Assembly: GCF_002865645.1 (NCBI RefSeq) | Contig: NW_020194512.1 | Coordinates: 2,335,183-2,399,182 of the forward strand | Reading direction: 5' to 3' | DNA from: Hyaloscypha bicolor E | Lineage: Eukaryota > Ascomycota > Leotiomycetes > Helotiales > Hyaloscyphaceae | Length of the DNA stretch: 64,000 bases | In this document: one piece after another, positions 33,601-42,114 of the stretch | Layout: every line of letters starts with the position of its first letter | Position numbering within the stretch: the first letter of the stretch is position 1 | The notes under the pieces: model-generated | Seen by the model: only the letters and a program-made list of their open reading frames with translations | Told to the model about the DNA's origin: nothing | Database searches by the model: none | Position numbers and translations under genes: made by a program

Positions 33601-35540
33601 TATGAGAATACTACTTCTCTGCCCATAGCTTCTAGGATATTGTCTTATTTTGGTAAAGAGTATATATCTTAGTATAATTTGGTATTTACCTTATATAGAT
33701 CTATTATAAATCGGGGCTTCTCGTCTTAGTATATAATGAATCCCGGTAATATATAAGGTAAAGGCTATCCTAATAGTACTAGTTTAATAATGCTAGCTTT
33801 CCGTAATAGGTCGAGGATTATATCTATAGTATCCCGGTCGCGCTTAGAGAAACCGTATAGTATTTGCTTGAGATCTGAGATATTAGTATCTTTGCGGAAA
33901 GGGATTAGTATTTTGATTCCGTTATTGAAATAACCTAACTCTTTATGAAAAAGACGGGCATTCTCCTTAATGACTTATAGGACACGTTAATAATTATCTT
34001 CTCCCCAAGTATTAGAGATATTAGCTTGGGATAAGTCTATGCCAGGGTCTAGTAAAGGCTAAATCAAGTGTGAATAGCCGTCTGGGTACTTCCCTTCTAT
34101 ATCTTGCTATATTAGTAGTAGACCTTAAAAGACTTTAGCTAATCCGAGGTATACTTTAGCCTCCTTGTCTATGTTTTGCGGGGCGGTTTCCAGGCAGTCT
34201 AGTAGACCGATAATCTTGCCTGCTAGAAGCTTAATTAGGGTCTTTCCGAAATTTGCGTAAGGTAATAGCCTTGTAGTCCCGTCCGTAATACTATTAATGA
34301 GTATACCGAATATATCTAAGGCAAGGTCATATTATGGCTGAGGGTTTATAAGGTATCCGTGATTTAGATATGGCAGGATGTGGTATTATACTGCGATATT
34401 CTGGCCGTGACCTGGAGGTATAATGACCGTTTCTATTACGTAGATCTGGGCTCGGTAATACTAACTAATTCGTGTAGCACGTTATTTCTCGGTATTAGTA
34501 TTAGGCAAGTACGAAATCCGGATCTTCTTTTTATTATATATAAGGTAATCGAAGTCTAGATCTGTCTTTAACTAAATAATATCTATCTTGCTTGGCTTAA
34601 GGAAAGATGTTCCAAGAAGAATATTATATTAGAGCTCGTTAATGATATATACCTTAGCTATGAACTCAACTATTTCTCTTTCTATTATAAGGAATTATAT
34701 AGGAATGCGTGCGAATAGCGTAGTGGCCGGGCCGTTACTAATACCAGATAGATTAATAATATCTTTACTTATTTATTATGGAATATTAGGAAAGTGAGTG
34801 TCTATAACGTAGCGGTTAATAAGGCAGATGCCGGCACTAGTATTAGGATAACAGGATACTGGATCTCTTTCCGGATTATAAGTTGTGGCTCGTGTATTCA
34901 TATAAAACTTGTGGGCTTTGCCGTTAATAAAGTATACTTCTCTAGTAATTACTACCTCCTTTGGGTTTCTTTAATCGCGTGATTAAGGGTTAGGTTTTGC
35001 AGGCTATAGCTCGCTTTCTATAGGTGGCGGCTCGGGTTCTTGTGGTAATACTACTCGTGGCTTTACTAGTAAAGGAGTAAATCTTGACCCCCGTAGAGCG
35101 GGACCGAAACTGTCTAATAGTCTAGTGATTGAGATATTACTACTAGAAGTATCGAGAATATAAGGTAATTATACGGGATTACTATTTTATAGTAAAGGAG
35201 GCGCGAGGTCGAAAAGTACTTCTAAACGGGAAATAGAACGAGAAATAGCTAGTAACTTTTGTGTAGTAAGTAGTACTAAATTCATGATTATAAGGTTAGG
35301 ATTAAGGATAAGGGGCCCTCCTATTTAATTTAGGAGTAGTGGTCTACTAGTCCCGCGTGGCCGCCGTTCTCGTTTTCCTATAGGATATTAGGATCCGTGA
35401 ACGTCGGTAAGAAATAGTTACTAGGTGAATTATTATTAGAAGGGCCCTAATATATAATATATGTATCGTGGAAGATCTAATAGACTACTTTGGGGACTTG
35501 AACCAAGTCTGAGTATTTGTTATTATAGTTATTATATGAA
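30650..35540 (-). pseudogene. Retrotransposon pol: reverse transcriptase, RNase H, integrase, chromodomain
   Basis: Minus-strand segments, broken by stops, match a Ty3/gypsy pol in order. The RT palm is VLVYINNIIIFSKN near 33.39 kb, with YINN in place of YIDD. RT thumb/connection follows (LGLSILDKKVKVIREMRFPG; GFFNYYRKFVDY). The RNase H end has RIEIKYYPRKTHANT near 32.55 kb. The integrase zinc-finger/core includes CLDFVNGLPIF, IISD-stop-DSKF and an NK-stop-AKHIIQT remnant (31.4-32.1 kb). A chromodomain has FYKIKWLDY-stop-DTIWEPETLL near 30.75-30.88 kb. This domain order defines chromoviruses, whose chromodomain guides integration to chromatin. No catalytic domain is intact. Confidence 0.85.
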
Positions 35541-35549
35541 TAGTAGGCT

Positions 35550-37459
35550 AGTACCTATAGGCTATTATTGCGGAAATTGAAATCGCTACCACGGTTATTA
35601 TAGCCTCCTCGGTAGTATCCGTTTCCACGATTATAGTAGCCTCTATAATAGTTGTCTCGGTATCCATATTTACTACGATATCCTCCACGGCCATTATATC
35701 CGTCGCGATTCTCGTATTCTCCGCGGTAGTTAAACCGATTTTAATTACTATATGGGCCTCATTTACCTTCATAATTATTATATGCTCCCCGGTTATAGCC
35801 TTTACCGTCTTCCTTTTAATTTGGACATTATTAATTAGGCTATATAATGACTAGGGCATTTGGCTATTATTAGTGCGGGCTACTGAGAATTTGTGCTATA
35901 GCTTCTCGTGAAATATAGCGAGAAAAATTAATAGAACAAGGGTTTTCCTAGTTTCGGTAGCCCTAGTTTCTGTTATTTCAATGGTTCTGGTAGGAATTAT
36001 ATTAGTTATACTGGCCGTACTAGTCGGAATTATTGGCGGAGCTCTTCGTGTTCGATTTCTTAACTATCTTGCGGATAGAGGCATGCTAGTCTCTGGCTAA
36101 TGCTTCCTGTATATAGACGCTAGCCGTAAATTGCTCGATAGTATTAGTACTATTAAGCTTGACTACTAGTCTGAGAGTGGGGTCGAGTTCTTTGTGGAGA
36201 TATTGAATAATTAGGTCTTTATTAACCTCTCTAGCTTCAATATATAGAGCCTGCTTCTTGTGTAGATAGTCTCGTATAGGGAGTTCGGATTCCTTATTGA
36301 AAGAGTGCTATATATAATTAGCTTCTTATAGTATAGTTAACGCGTTTATTCGGAACTGTGCGGTAAGCTTTATTATCTATATTTCTAGAGAGTTATTTAT
36401 AGCCAGTCGAGTAGTAGTAAAAAGACTATCGAACCATGACTGAGCTACTCCCTTTATAGCTCTGGGAAGCAAGCTAAGGATTGTCTTCTCGCTATATAGC
36501 TCTGCCATACATTCTAAGTAATTAATATATGATATGACTTGAGTAGTACTATTATACTAGAGGTTATTAGCCTTAAGCTTATTAGTATACTAGGTTCCGG
36601 ATTATTTTACGGGAGTGCCTTGGCGATATTACTACTAGTACTTTCCTTGGCCAGGTGAATCGAAACGCGTGGGACTATTTCGGAATTATTTCATAAAGGC
36701 TATAAACCGGCTAATATTAGTAATATAGCTATTTCTACTCATAAGATCTTATATAGCTCTAGCGTGGTTCAGAGTACGGATCTCCGGTTTAATGACGCGG
36801 GTAGTAGCTATAGCCATTATCTTATTAGTATTATTAAAGACTCCTGTTACCTCAAGGTTTAAATGATCCGTATAGACCCGTTCCCAAGCCATTTTAATAA
36901 AGGCTATGTTCTTGGCCTATTACTTTATGGTATATCCTGTACTTCCTATAGAAGTAGCTATATTATCTAGTATCTCCGAAGCAGGTATCCCTAGCGGATC
37001 TTTTTCTTGGTATCTTTGGAAGGTTTCGGAGAAAAGGATAGGCTTGAGAGGGCTTTTGAGATCTAGATTTAGGCGGACCAGTAATAATTATTAGGAGCGG
37101 ATAGGTAACGAGTGTATAGGGTTTTGGTAAGGTAGAGAACGCTATCTAAGTAGTAGGTCCTCGGAAATAGGAGATTCGTCTTGTATAGGCTCTTGGTAGT
37201 CCCAAGGAGCCGGACGAGGTGTAACTGGGTGAGGGGCGGCTTGAGGAGAAGGCGTAGCGGTTCGAGGTCTCGTTCTTGTGGGTTGAGGAGCTCTCGGAGG
37301 GGAAATAGGAACGGTGGTAGGTTTCGGAGTAGTAGGGAGAGCTAAAGAGGGTTCTGCTTGAGAGGGTCCTGCTGGGGAAGGTTCTGAAGGCTCCTTCCGG
37401 AATCGGCCGTCTGCTCCTCGAGCTCTGTGCTTTCGATTCTTTTGGTTTCCAGTCGGCAT
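35550..37459 (-). pseudogene. Retrotransposon gag with Arg-Gly-rich region
   Basis: An ATG at 37459 opens a clean Pro/Ser/Thr-rich N-terminus (MPTGNQKNRKHRARGADGRF) to about 37142. After that, RIP-type stops begin. A capsid-like segment follows (NIAFIKMAWERVYTDHLNLE near 36.85-36.91 kb). Near 35.56-35.82 kb there is an Arg/Gly/Tyr/Asn-rich tract (NGRGGYRSKYGYRD). No intact CCHC knuckle is visible in this gag, though Cys and His codons are ones RIP would turn to Tyr. Gag forms the particle and binds the RNA. Confidence 0.7.
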
Positions 37460-37654
37460 CTAGCTAATCCATAGGAGACGTCGTAGCACAGTGCGCACAG
37501 TGTGACTACTAAAGACTATGTGATTCTTCGATTAGTGATTTGGATTCGAATCGGTGGCGGATTGAGAGGTGTGTGGGGGTTGGTTGGAATCGCGAATCTG
37601 GTTGCTGTAGTCGAAATTACGTAGGCTCTTGGTTTCCGGAGGTCAAATCAAGAA

Positions 37655-37674
37655 TCAGACTGGCATTGCTACCA
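37655..37674 (-). other. Primer-binding site of the retrotransposon
   Basis: On the minus strand TGGTAGCAATGCC follows the 5' LTR directly. The TGG start is complementary to the CCA end of a tRNA primer. The exact tRNA was not identified. Confidence 0.7.
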
Positions 37675-37828
37675 TATCACGACCCGGAGCGGAAGACCTG
37701 AAGGCAATCAGCTCTATTGGGTGTGTATGTAAACGTCTAAAGAGAGAAAGGAAGAGAGGAGCGGGGAGCTCGAGCTAAGTACAGGGTGCCACGCTAGGGC
37801 CAGGTCATGTGACGCTGACGTCACAACA
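37675..37828 (-). repeat. 5' LTR (154 bp) of the 12.6-kb retrotransposon
   Basis: It appears identical to 25235-25388 in all positions compared by eye. As the transcriptional start of a minus-strand element it should hold the promoter. It contains CACATGACC and a pyrimidine-rich block but no clear TATA box. Confidence 0.97.
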
Positions 37829-37833
37829 TGAGC
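37829..37833. repeat. Target-site duplication TGAGC, right copy
   Basis: This directly follows the right LTR and equals 25230-25234. Confidence 0.95.
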
Positions 37834-38609
37834 CGATCTGTTCGCTCGATCACCAGGAGGATGTCTCAGCTGAGGAGACTTCGCCTTTCGACGGGCGAGA
37901 GCACCTTGATTATCGATGTGGATAGTCTTACTTTTGTGGTCGATAACGAGCTTCTCTGCTGAGAAGTGTTCTGCCGCCCACCAGGCGCAGAAGCTTCCCT
38001 GCCTCCATGTTCTTGCTTCCATTTTTTTCAACCATACTGGAACCAATTCTATATTCCGTCAATAAGTGTTCATTTGCTAATAAGCTTATGAACGAACGTT
38101 TATTTTATCCAATGGTACCTTCAAATCCTTTGCAAACCGACGCTTTGTTTCCGTGGTAGGCTTTGGATCTTTGATAAACTCTCGTTCTAAGATATCAACT
38201 TGATTCTTCCCGAGGTAAAAAGGAACCCGTGGTTTGGTCTGCGGAAATCTGTAAAAGTCATCCAACAATGAGTTGACCTCGTCGTTATCATCGTCGTCAT
38301 TATCGTCGCCGATGTAGTTGGTTTTGCGTCGTCGACAACGAGCTTCTTTGCAGAGAGGTGTTTTCCCGCCGTAGGAGCTTCCTTGCCCCCTTCGTAATAC
38401 CTATCGTATTCTCCTTCCTGAAAATATGTTCCAATTTCACTAGAATTCCACGAGGGCAAATATTGGTTGTATTGTGAGTCGAGTGGCTTGCTGGTTTCTT
38501 CGGGGTTGCATTTTGTTCTAGCAACAAACGCCACATTTCGGCGCCTTCCTCGGCAGGCCGTTCTGGTGGTCTGGAAACCATTTCCTGGGTTGATTGTAAT
38601 AATAAACAA
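37834..38609 (-). pseudogene. Homeodomain transcription-factor gene, decayed and split by the retrotransposon
   Basis: A homeodomain is recognisable on the minus strand: an acidic run (DDNDDDDNDEVNSLLDDFYR), helix 1 (LGKNQVDILEREFIKDP), helix 2 (TETKRRFAKDLKVPLDKIN), then a GTTCGT...TATAG intron. After the intron helix 3 starts NWFQYG and is cut by a TGA, with KKWKQEHGG behind it. WFQ plus basic residues is the DNA-contacting helix. The upstream part (YNQYLPSWNSSEIGTYFQEG) lies in another frame. A frameshift after the homeodomain leads to AEHFSAEKLVIDHKSK, which runs up to the insertion point and continues at 25234. So it already had a stop and frameshifts, or gained them after the insertion. 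Homeodomain proteins bind DNA in development; no target is inferable. Confidence 0.65.
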
Positions 38610-39002
38610 GGTAAGAAATCGGGGAGAGGACTTTTCTCATATGTGAAGAAGCTTCTTTATTTTTAAATTCTATCCATGCACTGTTTGTAAACTGCTTCTC
38701 CCTAAGTGGATTGGCTTTATACATGTGCTCACACATAGCTCAGGGCCTCTAATTTACAAAGGAAGTTTAGCAAACTAATTTACACAAGCACAGATTTATG
38801 TGTTTGATTTGTAAATATTGCCTAATTTAGATTATTCCAGACACTTTTCGAAGCAGGTCCTCTAGTCTCGTCATTATCTCCTCGAGGGAAAAAAGGGGGG
38901 CATACAAATGCAGGGTCCACGCATTCTCGCTAAGCCAATAAGCGAGATCCTTAAAAAAGAAAAAAGAAAGTTTTTGCACTGAGAAGCCCCATAATTCATA
39001 TG

Positions 39003-39066
39003 AGGTTCATATAGGAATCGAACCAATATCTCCGGAATCAGAATCCGACGTGCTAACCATTCTGGG
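39003..39066 (-). pseudogene. tRNA-Gln(CUG)-like fragment, 5'-defective
   Basis: The minus strand reads AATGGTTAGCACGTCGGA (D arm and anticodon 5' stem), a TTCTGAT loop with CTG at positions 34-36, a TCCGG stem, and GGTTCGATTCC of the T arm, ending GAACCT. The 5' acceptor strand that should pair with the 3' GGTTC complement is missing, replaced by CCCTCCCAG, and the T stem has a mismatch. So this is a tRNA-derived relic or SINE head, not a working gene. Confidence 0.5.
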
Positions 39067-39623
39067 AGGGCTAGTGAGCAAGAGTTTTGCGAAGTTGAGA
39101 GAGACACTTCACTTACACACCACTAAGAGTTGTTAGAGCAGTGCAATATAATTAAGGGCCATTGACGCTTACATGAACCGGTGACGAATTTATCGTCATT
39201 GGGAAAATTTTCCAAAAATTCGCTTATTTAAAATTTTATTAATGGTACCAAAAAGTGCCGAAAATCTCGGCTAAGAGCGGCTAGCGGCGGGCCCAAATTC
39301 TCTTTAAGTTCAGAGGGACGTCGAGACGGTCTCAACGTCTCCTAATTCCAATGTTCGCAGCGCACAGATAAGAAGCTTGATCATAGGAATATTCAACAAT
39401 TGATCACACTAAAATTGCTACTGCTGATATTGGCACACGGAACGCGCTTGTGGTCACTAACTAATTTGAGTTCTTCATTGTTCCGCTATGTGATAGAGGC
39501 AATCGATGTCAGAGCTCAATGTAAACTTTCATTCGATCAATGATTTTGATAACGGTGATAATTTTCATTCATAAAATCATTTTATCCTCAAGTCACAAAC
39601 TGCCTCACTTAGCAACGTTACCC
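39067..39623. other. Non-coding, AT-rich
   Basis: No gene supported. It contains AT-rich stretches near 39190-39250 and short ORFs only. Confidence 0.45.
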
Positions 39624-40410
39624 CTAATCCATCACTTCAACGCAACTGCCATTCCAAAACATCATTCCAGGTAAAATTGTCCCCTCTGCTTGAATCAACT
39701 TTAGCATAGTTGGATCACGACGCTTACCACCATCACTATATTCACGCCAGTAGGTGCGCCACACCCCAGCTATTCGACGGATCTCCTCGAGCAAATGCTG
39801 CTCTCCCACCACTATTTGTATCCAAGTGCTATTCTGTCGTTTATGGTATTGATGGACAAAATGGGACCATAAAGCGATTATACTCTTGAAAGCCTTGGTT
39901 CTAGAACAAAACTGACACTTCAGTTCCGGTTTTCCAACACGGGTCGACTCAATGACCTCGCTCACGATGTCCTCGGGCTCTAAGTTAATAGTTGCCTCGA
40001 CACAGGACGTGAGTGGAAGTTAGCACTCGAACGTTGGGTAGGGGCGCTATCGTGGTTGGGGTGGCGGCGTTGTAAGAGGGGCTTGACCTTTGACCTTGAG
40101 AACAAAAAAAAATCTGTGAGGAATGCCTCAAATATATTGAAAGCTACATGTGGTATCAAACAAGGACGCTTGTCCGTGTATTTCGTGCAATAGCGGGGAA
40201 TAGGGAAACCCTCTTGCCGCAGAAATTTTGCCTTGCATGGCACTCTTTGCGATCTTCATTCTCTTCAACACTTTCGAATACAAGATGCGTCAAATATAAG
40301 TGGCAATGGCAAAGATGTGAGCCTTGTTTCGGCTTGTATAGACCATTTCCGAGAAAATTAATAAGCTCCAAACTGTCCCCGGGCCAGTGGGTATCTGCGA
40401 ACCATGCCAT
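39624..40410 (-). pseudogene. Cys/His-rich (zinc-finger-like) gene with frame breaks
   Basis: An ATG at 40410 opens MAWFADTHWPGDSLELINFL followed by a Cys/His pattern (SHLCHCHLYLTHL). The same theme continues after a frame change (RYCTKYTDKRPCLIPHVAF, 39980-40243). It then continues in a third frame with CQFCSRTKAFKSIIALWSHF and a distal His (39624-39965), a C2H2-like finger. A GTGCTAAC branch-like site before the last part suggests one change could be an intron. The first change has no evident splice sites. It resembles poorly defined fungal zinc-finger proteins. It is probably non-functional but possibly a mis-spliced real gene. Confidence 0.4.
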
Positions 40411-41769
40411 TACGCGAGTGAGGGATGTGGTGTAGTCATCGTACTAGTATCATTTGCTGGTTTGAAATCGAAATACGCAATAGAATAGATAGGCTTAGGT
40501 CGCTCCGTGGCCAGACCTTCACTCCCCTTATCCAGCACAAGAACTGCTCTAGCACGACAACCAAAGATCCTCCACGTATGCCCTCCGGAGGATATACTCC
40601 CATCTTCCTTGGGTCTTTAAACTTGTGTTGTGCTCAGTCAAGTCGTCATTCCCTCCAAGACAAAGGATCTCCTTTGCTTTCCAGATCGAAGGATCCAGAC
40701 CATCACATGTTTTGGAGCGACGGAGCCACGCTTCCTGTCGCCTGTTTGGCATTGCCCGTTTGCCTTCCAAATCGCGGCGATTTGCTTCGAGTAGAGCTCA
40801 TAGGGCGTCTGGCTAGCTGGGGGCTGGCCATTTTGGAGATTGGAACATTAAAATTATAACAGCGATTGAATTGAGCAAAAACTAAAAAGAATTGAGATGG
40901 AGATCTTCAAAAGAAGCACAAAGACATAGAAAATGGTAGATCATGAAATCGTGGCGGAAATCATGGCCTCTTTGTTCGTTGACACCAATGAAACTGCATT
41001 CAACTAATTCAAGTTACTTACGAGCTTCGAATTACGAGAATAAAGGGCGTTGAATAAAAACGAGTAGGCATCAGTGTAGACAATATTTTGTGCATTTGAT
41101 TTGAATTCCCGTGCAGAATAAATAAAAATGAGGAGAGAGGAGGATTGGGAGGTTAACCTGAAGGAATCTTCAACAAGAACAAGGAAATCCAAAAATCCAA
41201 ACTCTAAATCCGAAGGGAGCTTTCTTCACCTGAACCTGGTAGTGATAATGAACTGAGCGGACAACTCCAAGAAATCATACGTCGTCTGGTGGCAAGAACA
41301 CCTCCAAATGAGGCAGGCACCCCCGGTGACAGCGAGGGGCATAATTTGGCAGCCTTCCATATTAATAAGATCTACCTTGTGCGACAACCTTGACAACGGA
41401 GTTTTAATTCAGGATCATTAACACACCGATACCAGTTTCGCAACAGAGAAACAGCCTTCAAACATCCAAGACAAGGTTTTGGTTCCATTTGATGATGAAG
41501 GCAAAAGCCTCTCTCAAAATGATTTCGTAGGTAACATATGAACAGTGCCTAGACTCCCGGACCAAGGTGTATGTAACACGTTTTGATTGGCCATGATCCA
41601 GCTCCTCTCATGAAATAAAAATCTATAAACAAGAAATGTCCGTTGTGAGCGGGCGCGTGTCCAATACCAGCATCAAGAATAATCATAAAGACATAAACGT
41701 TCGCTTCACGTATCGCTGCAAATGCACGCAACACAAGATACACCTCTCCCTCCTCTCCCACCAATATCT
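40411..41769. other. No confident gene
   Basis: About 1.36 kb. A minus frame at 40549-40770 (ATG start; RSKTCDGLDPSIWKAKEI) may be a further fragment of the decayed gene to its left. Otherwise there are only short ORFs. Confidence 0.4.
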
Positions 41770-42114
41770 CTAAGTCCGCAGACCCTCATCCCACTTTACT
41801 TCCCGCACACTGATCCGGCTCTGTCTCTTGTCCTCTCTCCCTTTTCGCCAATCCATCTTATCCAGACCCATCTTGCTCAGTCGTCTGCTCCCTTTGCTTT
41901 CCTTGCTTTCCTTGCTCCTGCTCTCTTCCTCGCTGTCACTGCCGCCTGCGCTACATTTTGCTGAATATGTGGAGGTTGGGGAGTAGATGTATTCCCCGTC
42001 AACGTATTGTGCTTCCGAGACAAATGTGCTGCGTCGGTTGCGCCTGCGGGTGTATCTCTGCTCCAGGCGGAAGAGCTCGATTTTTTGAGATATGAGGTCG
42101 AAGATGTTCACCAT
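41770..42114 (-). CDS. Small basic/charged protein of unknown function
   Basis: An ATG at 42114 starts 114 codons to a stop. The first 60 residues look like genuine protein (MVNIFDLISQKIELFRLEQR, then RRRNRRSTFVSEAQYVDGEY). A Ser/Glu/Lys/Arg-rich low-complexity tail follows (SDSEEESRSKESKESK). There is no transmembrane helix or signal peptide. The amphipathic Ile/Leu-rich start followed by an Arg cluster suggests a protein-binding or nuclear role, but no family is recognised. An intron near the 3' end is possible. Confidence 0.6.
   Translation of the reverse strand: MVNIFDLISQKIELFRLEQRYTRRRNRRSTFVSEAQYVDGEYIYSPTSTYSAKCSAGGSDSEEESRSKESKESKGSRRLSKMGLDKMDWRKGREDKRQSRISVREVKWDEGLRT

Larger units (their letters stand above)
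25235..37828 (-). mobile_element. Full-length 12.6-kb Ty3/gypsy chromovirus-type LTR retrotransposon carrying a helicase region
   Basis: The boundaries are given by identical 154-bp LTRs and a perfect TGAGC duplication. In minus-strand order it holds LTR, primer-binding site, gag, pol (RT, RNase H, integrase, chromodomain), a ~4.9-kb helicase/zinc-knuckle region, polypurine tract and LTR. The internal part (about 25.7-37.14 kb) is riddled with stops of TAG/TAA type and amino-acid changes explained by CpA-to-TpA and TpG-to-TpA change (RT motif YINN where YIDD is expected). This is the pattern of RIP. Both LTRs and a few hundred internal base pairs at each end keep normal CA/TG content. The element cannot encode working proteins now. 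It is about 5 kb longer than ordinary chromoviruses. Confidence 0.93.

Noticed and set aside
25700..37100. The frequent TAG/TAA in otherwise good retroelement frames might be recoded codons (alternative genetic code).
   Set aside because: Non-stop residues are changed too (YIDD to YINN, Cys and His to Tyr), and the changes follow CpA-to-TpA/TpG-to-TpA context. The clean ends of the same element use normal Gln codons. RIP explains everything.
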